From NCBI GenBank assembly GCA_030601845.1, contig JAUWAY010000025.1, positions 1 to 34,737 on the forward strand: a stretch of 34,737 bases of DNA, written 5' to 3'. Every line of letters starts with the position of its first letter. Within the stretch, counting starts at the first letter, position 1. Of this stretch, positions 1-7,804 are shown in pieces. Position numbers and translations under genes: made by a program. Under the pieces are notes generated by a model. It saw nothing but the letters and a program-made list of their open reading frames with translations. It did not search any database and was not told the DNA's origin. This stretch comes from Phycisphaerae bacterium (GTDB lineage Bacteria; Planctomycetota; Phycisphaerae; Sedimentisphaerales; Anaerobacaceae).

Positions 1-60
1 TGCCTCAAGGGCCACTTTTGCCTTAAACTGGGCACTGTGATTACGCCTTTTGTTTTTCAT
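1..60 (-). mobile_element. IS3-family transposase OrfA, N-terminal fragment (cut by window edge)
   Basis: The first 60 bases, read on the minus strand, encode 20 residues beginning MKNKRRNHSAQFKAKVALEA. This matches the typical start of IS3-family OrfA proteins, the helix-turn-helix half of the transposase. An AGGAG ribosome site lies just upstream of the ATG, at about 66-74. The gene runs off the left edge, so whether the element is intact cannot be told. The right end of the insertion sequence should lie between about 75 and 115, but I cannot define the terminal repeat from one end. Confidence 0.7.
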
Positions 61-106
61 GAATCTATCTCCTGAACGAGTTATCGTCTCAGGCGACAAA
101 TCCACC

Positions 107-220
107 TTAATTATGCGCCCAGTTTTTGGGGAGTATTATATATACCTTGTTTGTCAGACGTGGCGAAGAATGTTCCAGCAGCTTCTGTGTAACAGCTGTG
201 GATATACCCCTTTGAGCAAG
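107..220 (-). pseudogene. Tyrosine recombinase/integrase C-terminal remnant
   Basis: On the minus strand these bases read LAQRGISTAVTQKLLEHSSP followed by RLTNKVYIILP and a stop at 107. This is the C-terminal motif of tyrosine recombinases: the helix after the second catalytic Arg, the HSS box and the region of the nucleophilic Tyr (LTNKVY). Everything upstream is missing. At base 221 the homology stops abruptly and word-like repeats begin, so the gene was broken at that junction. It sits between a repeat array and an IS3-type element, which fits an old integration site. The longer open frame through the heptamer array is only an effect of the repeat having no stop codons. Confidence 0.6.
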
Positions 221-284
221 CATCGAGCATCGGGTATCGGGTATCGAGAATCGAGATACGATTGTCCTCCGTCCTCTGTCGTCA
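221..284. repeat. Word-like repeat preceding the heptamer array
   Basis: Variants of CATCGAGCATCGGGTATCG run from 221 to about 260 and are followed by GTCCTCCGTCCTCTGTCGTC. The first vocabulary recurs downstream of dnaK (27706-27774), and the second recurs at 33510-33560. It abuts the integrase remnant directly. Confidence 0.75.
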
Positions 285-501
285 GTCTTGAGTCTTGTGT
301 CTTGTGTCTTGTGTCTTGGGTCTTGGGTCTTGGGTCTTGAGTCTTGTGTCTTGTGTCTTGTGTCTTGGGTCTTGGGTCTTGAGTCTTGGGTCTTGGGTCT
401 TGAGTCTTGAGTCTTGTGTCTTGTGTCTTGTGTCTTGGGTCTTGGGTCTTGGGTCTTGAGTCTTGGGTCTTGGGTCTTGAGTCTTGGGTCTTGAGTCTTG
501 G
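285..501. repeat. Perfect heptamer tandem array, GTCTTG plus one variable base, 31 copies
   Basis: Thirty-one consecutive heptamers keep an error-free GTCTTG core in strict 7-base phase. Only the seventh base varies, and it is A, T or G, never C. The order of the seventh bases is A TTT GGG A TTT GG A GG A A TTT GGG A GG A G A G, so blocks of A-TTT-GG(G) recur as a higher-order unit. On the minus strand the array reads through without stops as (KTQDPRx)n, so open frames here are artefacts. Confidence 0.95.
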
Positions 502-505
502 GTCT

Positions 506-1146
506 GTGTTCATTTTTTGCAATTTTTACACAAAACGTACCTATTTTTCGCAATCTTTACGCTACTTTTCGCAATTTTTCGCTACTTTTCTCATTTTTTC
601 TCTACTTTTCTCTACTTTTCACCACTTTTTTCTTACCTATTTTACCCAACCCCTACAAACTAACCCCCCTACCCCCATTTTTACCCCAAAAATCAGTGTA
701 ATCTGTGAAATCTGTGGTTAAATTTCGCCAATTTTATCAAATTCCAGATAATTTCAGTCCTGAATTTTGTTAGTATAGTCTTCAAAGATTTACGCATTTG
801 CGAAAAAACTTGCGCATTTGGTTCGAAAATCTGCGCATTTGATGCGAAAATTCTCGGCCCCAGCTCCTCTAAGCAACCATTTTTGCCCCCAAACATTCGC
901 TTTTGCGTAACAAATCAGTGTCGCCGATTGGTGGTTTTTTACCGACAGAAAATCATTTTTTTGTAACAAAATGCAATTCTCAAGCGTCTGAACATAACAG
1001 ATTATAAGTGTATAAGTCGTAAGTGCATAAGATGTGTGCGCTCTTTTTTCTCTTGAGCCGCCGTGCACTTCGTATTGATGTAAGTTCCGTATTTATATGG
1101 AATTATGGTTTTACAAAATATTGCATTTTGAACGTGAAAGGCCAGA
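506..1146. other. Gene-free region upstream of the T2SS operon
   Basis: No convincing gene is visible. Bases 530-640 are pyrimidine-rich with repeated CTACTTTTC words. Bases 683-722 carry TCAGTGTAATCTGTGAAATC-type words. Bases 791-853 hold three copies of a roughly 21-base unit around GCGCATTTG. A dyad, TTCCGTAT-TT-ATATGGAA, at 1085-1102 has one mismatch and lies 45 bases before gspE, where an operator could sit. A good sigma-70 promoter was not clear. Confidence 0.6.
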
Positions 1147-2919
1147 ATGAACTTGAAAAGAAAGAAGAAATTAGGCCAGTTGCTCTGTGAAAAAGCGTAT
1201 TTAGACGAGTCTCAGCTTAATTTTGCGCTCGCAGAGCAGAATGTTAAGCATCGCCGGCTGGGCCAGATTTTATTGGAGCTTGGCTATGTAACGCAAGCTC
1301 AGTTAAATGAAGCACTTGCGCTTCAAGTGGGGATAGAAAAGATAGGGCTGGATGATGTTTCGATAGACGCTGAAATCATCGCCCTTGTGTCCGCTGAGCT
1401 GGTCAGCAAGTACAATATCCTGCCGTTATGGTATGAAAAAAGACTAACAGCAGAGAATACCGAGAACGCAGAAAATAATCAATTATCAACGGCCAATAGT
1501 CAATTATTGGCTGTGGCTATGACCGACCCGTTCCAGCCGCAGGTTATTGAGGATTTACGGCTGGTAACCGGCTACCCGATACGGCGGTATTATGCCGAAC
1601 CGGTGGAGATGGAAAACGCAATACCGAAATTCTACGGCAGCAACGTAGCGAGGATGTTAGATAACCTTGCGCCGGCTGAACAGAGGGCAGAGGCCGAGCT
1701 GGATAACGGCGATTACTCGCCTGCGAAACTACATGAGTTAGCGAGGCAGCCGTCTTTAGTTAATCTCGTGAACTTGATAATATTAGAGGCGATCGAGGCC
1801 CGTGCAAGCGATATACACATCGAGCCATTCGAGCGTCAGGTAACAATAAGGTACAGAATTGATGGCATGCTTGTGGAAAAGACGCCGTCGTCAAAACGTC
1901 TGCAGGCGGCGATTATTTCGCGAATTAAGATTATGGCGAATATGAATATTGCTGAGCGTTTTGTGCCGCAGGATGGACACATTGAATTTGCGGGCAAAAA
2001 CGGCAGGGTGGACATGCGTGTTTCGAGCGTGCCGACGGTGTTCGGCGAGTCTATTGAACTGCGGATTCTGGACAGGTCCGCATCGTTGATGGACCTTAGT
2101 GATTTGGGGATGAACGATGAGTGCCTCAAGGGATTTAATCAGTGTCTGCATAAGAATCACGGGATGGTACTTGTTACCGGCCCGACCGGCTGCGGAAAAA
2201 CGACGACACTTTATGCGGCGTTAAATAAGATATATACGCCGGCTGTGAAGATGATAACGATAGAGGACCCCGTCGAATATCAACTCGACGGTGTTATCCA
2301 GATGCCGGTCAATCCGAAGAGAGGGCTGACTTTTGCGACGGGTTTGCGGCACATAGTCCGGCAGGACCCGGATATTATAATGGTGGGGGAGATTCGAGAC
2401 AGAGAGACCGCTGATATAGCAATTCGAGCGGCGTTGACCGGCCACCTGGTTTTCTCAACACTTCACACAAACGATGCTCCGGGTGCGGTTACAAGATTGA
2501 TTGATATGGGAGTTGAGCCGTTTCTATTAGCAAGTTCGTTAGAAGCGGTGCTGGCTGAAAGACTGGTGCGAAAGATTTGCCTCAAGTGTAAAGAGCCATA
2601 TAAGCCGGATGAAAATCTTATTAGAAACTTGAATGGCTCGGTAACGGTTAAACCTAATATGAAGTTATATCACGGCGTTGGTTGTAATGAGTGTATGAAT
2701 ACCGGAATGAGAGGAAGAACGGGTATATTTGAGCTGCTTAGGATAACCGATTCGCTGCGGGAATTGATAGCGGCACGCCCGACGACTGAGCAGATTATAA
2801 AGGCGGCACCGGCAGAGCATAAAGGGATGCGGCACGACGGCGTTGCCAAGGTATTGAAGGGGATCACTACTGCTGAGGAAGTATTAAGGGTAACACAGGG
2901 CCTCGACGAAGAAGAATAG
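1147..2919 (+). CDS. gspE: Type II secretion ATPase GspE (PulE/PilB family)
   Basis: This is the cytoplasmic hexameric ATPase that powers pseudopilus assembly. The 590 residues show an MshEN-type N-terminal domain (about 8-95), an N2 domain with the SDIHIEPFE motif, and Walker A GPTGCGKTT at 345-353. The Walker B box is DIIMVGEIRD at 409-418, and a C-terminal zinc site has Cys478, 481, 513 and 516. The length is normal for the family apart from an odd stretch. Residues 100-120 sit in a loop between LPLWYEK and LLAVAMTDP and are encoded by repeat-like words (see findings). The ATG has a GAAAGG site six bases upstream. It opens the operon that runs to 15439, and GspL and GspF are its expected membrane partners. 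Confidence 0.95.
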   Translation: MNLKRKKKLGQLLCEKAYLDESQLNFALAEQNVKHRRLGQILLELGYVTQAQLNEALALQVGIEKIGLDDVSIDAEIIALVSAELVSKYNILPLWYEKRLTAENTENAENNQLSTANSQLLAVAMTDPFQPQVIEDLRLVTGYPIRRYYAEPVEMENAIPKFYGSNVARMLDNLAPAEQRAEAELDNGDYSPAKLHELARQPSLVNLVNLIILEAIEARASDIHIEPFERQVTIRYRIDGMLVEKTPSSKRLQAAIISRIKIMANMNIAERFVPQDGHIEFAGKNGRVDMRVSSVPTVFGESIELRILDRSASLMDLSDLGMNDECLKGFNQCLHKNHGMVLVTGPTGCGKTTTLYAALNKIYTPAVKMITIEDPVEYQLDGVIQMPVNPKRGLTFATGLRHIVRQDPDIIMVGEIRDRETADIAIRAALTGHLVFSTLHTNDAPGAVTRLIDMGVEPFLLASSLEAVLAERLVRKICLKCKEPYKPDENLIRNLNGSVTVKPNMKLYHGVGCNECMNTGMRGRTGIFELLRITDSLRELIAARPTTEQIIKAAPAEHKGMRHDGVAKVLKGITTAEEVLRVTQGLDEEE

Positions 2920-2973
2920 TGGATGGCGGTGAGGAAAAGAAAGACTATACGTTAAAGTATGTGAGGTTAAATT

Positions 2974-4221
2974 TTGGGTCAGTTTTTTTACAAGGCGGTC
3001 GACCAGAGCGGCGGACACATCACGGGGACGATTGAGGCGGCTGACCGTAGAAGCGTCGTTGGGAGTCTGGCTGAAAAAGGGCAGTTCGTAATAGAGCTGG
3101 CCGAGGAAGCCCAAGCGCCGGGTGTCAGTGGCGGCGAGAAAGCGGCGCTGGACCTGGGCAAGTTTGTCAGGTTTGGTTCGCGAAGAATTACCAGCAAAGA
3201 CATTTTGGCTATGACCAGCCAGTTAAGCGCGGCTTTGCAAGCTGGACTTCCGCTGCTTAACGGGCTTGAAATTATTGGCGAGCAACAACACAAGCCGGTA
3301 ATGAAAGAGATGCTTGGTGAAATTACAAAGTCGGTAAGTTCCGGGCAGTCGCTTTCGGAAGCGATGGCCAACTACGAAAGGGTCTTTAGTCCGCTGTATC
3401 TTTCGATGGTAAGAGTCGGAGAGACAGGCGGGATTTTAGAGCGGACGACGGCTGAGCTGGCGAAGATTCTGGACAGAGATGAGAAGATAAAAACGAATAT
3501 GAAAAATGCCTCAGCGTATCCTATTTTTGTTTTGTGCGTTGGACTTGTCTCGGCGATTGTGGTAATAACGTGGATACTGCCGACTATATTGGCCACGATA
3601 AGCGGCGAGATGGCGGTACTGCCCTGGCCGACGAGGATGCTGATGGCATTGAGTCAGTTTATAAAGTCCTACGGATGGCTGGTTGTTATCCTGCTTGTGG
3701 CCGGATGGTACTGGCTTAGAAGGTGGCGACAGGGTTCCGGCAGAATCAAGTGGGATGCTTTTAAGCTGAAGATACCTGCTTTGGGTTCTGTCCTGCGGAC
3801 AATAGCAGTAGGCAGGTTTGCAAGAACGCTTGGAGCGTTGACAAAAGGAGGCGTTACCATTCTGGAATCGCTCAGCGTTGTTCGCGATACGCTTGGTAAT
3901 GAATTGTTGGGCAGAGACATTGATGAAGTAGCCGAAAAGGTCAAGACAGGTTCTTCGCTGGCCGGCCCTTTAGAGGCATCAGAACATTTCCCACTTTTGC
4001 TTGTGCAAATCGTATCGATTGGCGAGCAGACAGGAAAGCTTGACGAACTATTGCTCAATGCGGCTGATACCTTCGATGCCGAGGCGGACTCGGCGATAGC
4101 CAGGTTTATAGCGATTTTCCCGGCGATTTTGATACTGCTGCTGGCTCTGGTGATAGGTTTTATAATAGCGGCGACGCTGCTGCCAATAGTTATGATGAGC
4201 CTTGGTGGTTTTGGTTTATAG
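2974..4221 (+). CDS. gspF: Type II secretion inner-membrane platform protein GspF
   Basis: This polytopic platform protein links the GspE ATPase to the growing pseudopilus. The 415 residues contain two T2SSF domains. The first precedes a membrane segment at about 180-207. A second segment follows at about 229-250, then the second domain, then the last segment at about 379-407. The motif MTSQLSAALQAGLPLLNGLE marks the first domain and ARTLGALTKGGVTILESL the second. The start is taken as TTG with a GTGAGG site seven bases upstream, because no ATG lies near the conserved N-terminal FFYKAVDQSG. It lies 54 bases after gspE. Confidence 0.95.
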   Translation: MGQFFYKAVDQSGGHITGTIEAADRRSVVGSLAEKGQFVIELAEEAQAPGVSGGEKAALDLGKFVRFGSRRITSKDILAMTSQLSAALQAGLPLLNGLEIIGEQQHKPVMKEMLGEITKSVSSGQSLSEAMANYERVFSPLYLSMVRVGETGGILERTTAELAKILDRDEKIKTNMKNASAYPIFVLCVGLVSAIVVITWILPTILATISGEMAVLPWPTRMLMALSQFIKSYGWLVVILLVAGWYWLRRWRQGSGRIKWDAFKLKIPALGSVLRTIAVGRFARTLGALTKGGVTILESLSVVRDTLGNELLGRDIDEVAEKVKTGSSLAGPLEASEHFPLLLVQIVSIGEQTGKLDELLLNAADTFDAEADSAIARFIAIFPAILILLLALVIGFIIAATLLPIVMMSLGGFGL

Positions 4222-4280
4222 CTCATAGTTTGTAGTTATAGAAATGCAAAACTTAAAATTCAAAAGTCAAAATTATTTTT
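4222..4280. repeat. Word-like A/T-rich repeat between gspF and gspG
   Basis: Phrases such as CTCATAGTTTGTAGTTATAG and AAACTTAAAATTCAAAAGTC fill the gap and end just before the ribosome site of gspG. The same vocabulary recurs at 4729-4757 and 30428-30530. It creates a spurious upstream ATG at 4244. Confidence 0.6.
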
Positions 4281-4294
4281 GGAAGGATACCCAA

Positions 4295-4723
4295 ATGAAG
4301 CGGCTGAAGCGAAAAGAGAAGGCGTTTACAATTGTGGAATTGCTGGTCGTAATCTTGATTATATCGATGCTTGCTACGTTTGTTGCGCCGAGGATGTTCA
4401 GGGGTCTTGGCAAGGCCAAGAGGGACATAGCAAAGGCCAAGATGGCAATTATCGAAAATGCAATCGGCAGGTTTTATCTCGACTGCGGGCGATATCCGTA
4501 TGAGTCGGAGACGCTTGAGGAGTTACTTGTTCCACCCTCGGACCTTGAAGAAAAGTGGAATGGGCCTTATCTGAAAGCCAGTGAACTGCTCGACCCGTGG
4601 GATGAACCCTACGTCTATATTGAGGAAGGCGAAATCAACCCGGGTAGTTTTGATTTGATTAGCTTCGGAGCAGACCGGATGGAGGGCGGCGAAGGCGACG
4701 ATGAAGATATATACAATGATTAG
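4295..4723 (+). CDS. gspG: Major pseudopilin GspG
   Basis: This is the main subunit of the T2SS pseudopilus. The 142 residues have a short basic leader, then FTIVELLVVILIISMLATFV as the N-terminal helix with Glu at +5. The C-terminal half carries the calcium-loop signature of GspG (LDPWDEPYVY, and FGADRMEGGEGDDEDI near the end). The start is the ATG at 4295, preceded by GGAAGG eight bases upstream. An in-frame ATG at 4244 lies within repeat words and would add 17 residues with no family match. The residue before the cleavage site is Ala (KEKA-FTIVE) where Gly is normal. Confidence 0.92.
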   Translation: MKRLKRKEKAFTIVELLVVILIISMLATFVAPRMFRGLGKAKRDIAKAKMAIIENAIGRFYLDCGRYPYESETLEELLVPPSDLEEKWNGPYLKASELLDPWDEPYVYIEEGEINPGSFDLISFGADRMEGGEGDDEDIYND

Positions 4724-4764
4724 AGAGGTTCGTAGTTCATAGTTCGTAGTGCTGAGTTATATAA

Positions 4765-5337
4765 ATGAAAAGGCAAAAGCAAGATACGAGATATGGCTTT
4801 ACTATTCCAGAGGTGCTGGTGGTAGTGGTTATTATTGGGCTTGTTGCCAGCGTTGGCGGGGGATTTTATGTGGGGACATACAAGCATATGTTAACCAAAA
4901 AATCGGCACGGTACTTTCTGCTTGCAGCTAAGTACGCGAGGATAATGGCGATTGAGCGGCAGAGCCCGTGCAGGATAGAATTGGACGCTGACAATGGCGG
5001 ATTCTGGCTGGTTATCGACGAGTTAAATGAGGAGACAGGGCGAACCGAGCAGGTAATAGTGCGGGATTTATTCTTTAAGCCGGTGGAATTTGAGGGTGAC
5101 GTTAACTTCGAAGATATTCAAATAATGCCTGTCAGCTTTGAGCAGATGACTGATACAGATGATGAGACAGCGATAATTTTTTCGCCGAACGGCACCGCAC
5201 CGCTGGCGGTAATACAGATTGGCGACGGCAAGAACCACTATACGGTGAGTATCTGTGCTGCGACCGGCAAGGCAACAATGTACTTCGGCACGACTGAAGA
5301 GGTGGAAATCAGCACCGTTGATTTGGACGAAGAATGA
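4765..5337 (+). CDS. gspH: Minor pseudopilin GspH-like
   Basis: The protein has a type IV prepilin leader (RYG-FTIPE, Glu at +5) and a hydrophobic helix to about residue 33. A 150-residue periplasmic domain of the GspH type follows, containing ARYFLLAAKYARIMAIERQS. It is 190 residues long. It sits between gspG and gspI, as gspH does in classical operons. There is no good ribosome site, because the 40 bases upstream are word repeats (GTTCGTAGTTCATAGTTCG). Translation may depend on coupling. The assignment rests on order and leader more than on the diverged C-terminal domain. Confidence 0.8.
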   Translation: MKRQKQDTRYGFTIPEVLVVVVIIGLVASVGGGFYVGTYKHMLTKKSARYFLLAAKYARIMAIERQSPCRIELDADNGGFWLVIDELNEETGRTEQVIVRDLFFKPVEFEGDVNFEDIQIMPVSFEQMTDTDDETAIIFSPNGTAPLAVIQIGDGKNHYTVSICAATGKATMYFGTTEEVEISTVDLDEE

Positions 5338-5351
5338 GTAAAAAGTAAAAA

Positions 5352-5762
5352 GTGAAAAAGATGCGGACAAAAAGAAATAAAAAAGGTTTTACTCTGGTCG
5401 AGGTAATCCTTGCGACCACTATCCTCTGCGGAGCTGTTCTGACGTTGGGGGCAATCAGTACACGGTCCCTGACTGAGACAAGGCTTAACAGACAATATGA
5501 AATGGCAGCGGGGTTGGTCGAGAAGCAGCTTACCTTGATTGATTATATGGGCATCGAAGAGTTTATGGAGTTAGGCTGGATGGAAGGGGAGTTTGAGGAA
5601 TTTGGGCAGGGATATTACTGGGAAGTTGTTACTGAGTACGAGGAGATTGATAATCTTTATCTGGTAAATATAACCGTCAGCTGGGTCGAGCACAACCGCC
5701 CTTATAGCGTTTCGGTCGATACGAAACTCAACGGGACGGGTATGTTTGTTGAGCAGGAGTGA
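5352..5762 (+). CDS. gspI: Minor pseudopilin GspI
   Basis: This is a tip-complex pseudopilin expected to form a complex with GspJ and GspK. The prepilin site is KKG-FTLVE, followed by a hydrophobic helix and a short periplasmic domain. The segment AAGLVEKQLTLIDYMG matches the conserved helix of GspI (A..LAE.kl). At 136 residues the length is normal. The start could be GTG 5352 or ATG 5361. Both lie in an A/G-rich tract (repeated GTAAAAA), so the ribosome site is ambiguous. The gene begins 14 bases after gspH. Confidence 0.88.
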   Translation: MKKMRTKRNKKGFTLVEVILATTILCGAVLTLGAISTRSLTETRLNRQYEMAAGLVEKQLTLIDYMGIEEFMELGWMEGEFEEFGQGYYWEVVTEYEEIDNLYLVNITVSWVEHNRPYSVSVDTKLNGTGMFVEQE

Positions 5763-5772
5763 TTGAAGCACG

Positions 5773-6435
5773 ATGTATTTGAGAAACAGTGGCTTTACAT
5801 TGGTGGAAGTATTGGTGGCCTCGATGTTGGGCACATTTGTTGCGTTGGTGACTGTTGGTACGCTCAAGGCCTTCTCGGCCAGTGCTGAGATGGTTGAGAG
5901 CAATATCGACGCCGCCGGCGAGGTCAGGTTCGCATCGAAGCTCATCGCCACCGACCTTGTGAATCTGTATCGCGACAGTAGTTCAGAATACACCAAACTG
6001 GTTGGGACAATTGAGGAAACAGAAACGGGCGAGCTTAGCTGTTTGACTTTTTATACTGCGGGCAGGGTAAAGGCCAGAATTGACCAGCCGGAAGGCGATG
6101 TATATGAAGTGGAGTATTACCTGCTGAAGGATGAGGAGCAGTCGGCTCTTTTCAGACGATTGTGGCCGAATCCCAATGAAGATGCTGAGCCCGGCGGGAT
6201 ATTGACCGTAATTGCTGAGAATATCGATGTTTTTGAGGTCAGATATTTTGACGGTGAAGAGTGGCAAATTGAATGGCCGGAGGAGATGGAATCTGTCCCT
6301 GAGATGGTGGAAGTTACTATAGCGGCGGAGCAGGTCCGAGGAGATGCGGCTGTAGAGTCTTTTATCGTGAATTTCACCAGGTCCGTAGGGACGATGGTCA
6401 GCGCTTTCGAGGAAAGTGGGCAAGAGGTCGAATAG
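5773..6435 (+). CDS. gspJ: Minor pseudopilin GspJ
   Basis: The prepilin leader is very short (MYLRNSG-FTLVEVLVAS, Glu at +5) and is followed by a hydrophobic helix. The 220-residue protein shows the GspJ pattern of a long acidic periplasmic domain ending in a strand (VESFIVNFTRSVGTMV). It follows gspI by 10 bases and precedes gspK, so the I-J-K tip complex is encoded together. A GGAG site lies 13 bases upstream of the ATG, which is somewhat distant. Confidence 0.85.
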   Translation: MYLRNSGFTLVEVLVASMLGTFVALVTVGTLKAFSASAEMVESNIDAAGEVRFASKLIATDLVNLYRDSSSEYTKLVGTIEETETGELSCLTFYTAGRVKARIDQPEGDVYEVEYYLLKDEEQSALFRRLWPNPNEDAEPGGILTVIAENIDVFEVRYFDGEEWQIEWPEEMESVPEMVEVTIAAEQVRGDAAVESFIVNFTRSVGTMVSAFEESGQEVE

Positions 6436-6471
6436 ATTTGAAAATTAAGAATTACAAAAAAGTGGAAAAGA

Positions 6472-7776
6472 ATGGGTATTGACAGAGACAGAAAGGGGCT
6501 TGTTCTTGTAACGGTGCTCTGGGTGGTGGCGCTGCTTACGGTGATTGTCGCGGTTGTTGGGCGCAGCAGCCGGCTCGATACGAAAGTCTGCCTTGCGAGA
6601 ACGGAACAGCTTCGATGCAGATGGGCCTGTCGAGCGGGGTTAGAGACAGCTATTGCGGTGCTGAACGAGGACCCCAGAGAAAGCGACTGCCTGGCGGATT
6701 TGTGGAGTGATAATGATGAGGACTTTAATGATATTGAGTTAGAGCGGTGCTGGTTTAACGTCAGGGTTGTTGACGAGGCAGGCAAACTGAATGTAAATAC
6801 CGCTACGAAAGAGCAGCTTCTGGAGCTGCTGTATATGACTGATGAGATTGCAGATGCGATAATCGACTGGCGGGATAATGATGATACGCCGGGCGAGGGA
6901 GGTGTTGAAGGGGGCTATTATGAGAATCTGCTGTTTGGGTATGCGATTCGCAACGGCCCTTTCAGGACAATTCGTGAGCTGCTGCTGGTCAAGGATGTTA
7001 CGGCTGAGCTGTTGTATGGAGAGGATACGAACTTCAACGGAGAACTGGACTACAACGAGAGAGACGGTGACGAAAGTCCACCTTACGATGACAGAGATGA
7101 TGAGCTGGACCAGGGATGGATTGCGTACCTGACTTGCTATTCGGCAGACAAGAACCTCGATGCCGGCGGAAACACCAGGATTAACATCAACGAAGCTGCT
7201 GAGCGGCAGTTGCAACAGTCTTTGGGGATAAAGAGGTCCTACGCAAAATGGATTGTGGAGAATCGCGGGAAAAACAACTACAACAGTATCGCCGACCTGG
7301 TGAACAATAACAGCCCGTCACAGCCCCAGGGGAGTTCGAGAGGGAGTTCGGATGAGTCAGAGCCCCTGGATTTACAAACATTTTCCCAGATAGCTGACAA
7401 AATAACGGTAAGTAACAATAAAGAAATACCGGGAAGAGTCAATATCAACACGGCACCGAGGTTTGTACTGACAGCTTTGCTGGGTGGTGGAGATGAAGGT
7501 GAGCTGCTTGCCGATGAGATAATCACTTATAGAGAGACTTTGCTGGAAGGGATGCAGAGCATTGGAGAGGTGATGAATGCAGGGTCGATGACCGTTGATA
7601 CTTTCAAGAAGATTGCGGAATATGTAACCACCCGTTCGGATGTTTTTACGGTTCGCTGTTTTGCGACGGCTGACAGAGGCGGCCTCAGCGGGGCGACATT
7701 GCAGACAGAGGTGGTGGTGGACAGGGGTTCGACACCTTACGAGATACTTTACTGGTATCAGGGAGCACATAACTGA
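6472..7776 (+). CDS. gspK: Pseudopilin tip protein GspK
   Basis: GspK caps the pseudopilus tip. The leader RKG-LVLVTVLWVVALLTVIV lacks Glu at +5, as expected for GspK. Two helix-hairpin-helix-like stretches typical of the family are visible: GKLNVNTATKEQLLELL followed by IIDWRDNDD, and later GRVNINTAPRFVLTALLGG. The acidic stretch between 190 and 220 (EDTNFNGELDYNERDGDE) may bind calcium. The 434 residues are longer than the usual 300-330 and carry an extra central segment with a second NINEAAERQLQQSLGI repeat. Confidence 0.93.
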   Translation: MGIDRDRKGLVLVTVLWVVALLTVIVAVVGRSSRLDTKVCLARTEQLRCRWACRAGLETAIAVLNEDPRESDCLADLWSDNDEDFNDIELERCWFNVRVVDEAGKLNVNTATKEQLLELLYMTDEIADAIIDWRDNDDTPGEGGVEGGYYENLLFGYAIRNGPFRTIRELLLVKDVTAELLYGEDTNFNGELDYNERDGDESPPYDDRDDELDQGWIAYLTCYSADKNLDAGGNTRININEAAERQLQQSLGIKRSYAKWIVENRGKNNYNSIADLVNNNSPSQPQGSSRGSSDESEPLDLQTFSQIADKITVSNNKEIPGRVNINTAPRFVLTALLGGGDEGELLADEIITYRETLLEGMQSIGEVMNAGSMTVDTFKKIAEYVTTRSDVFTVRCFATADRGGLSGATLQTEVVVDRGSTPYEILYWYQGAHN

Positions 7777-7804
7777 TTATTGATTATTGAGAAAAGGGAA
7801 CTGA

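Noticed and set aside
107-553. Long open frames through the heptamer array on both strands
   Set aside because: The 7-base repeat has no stop codons in several frames, and the peptides are pure repeat. Only the last 30 residues on the minus strand match a real protein.
788-853. Three short direct repeats considered as a CRISPR array
   Set aside because: The units are about 21 bases in direct tandem with no spacers and no cas genes.
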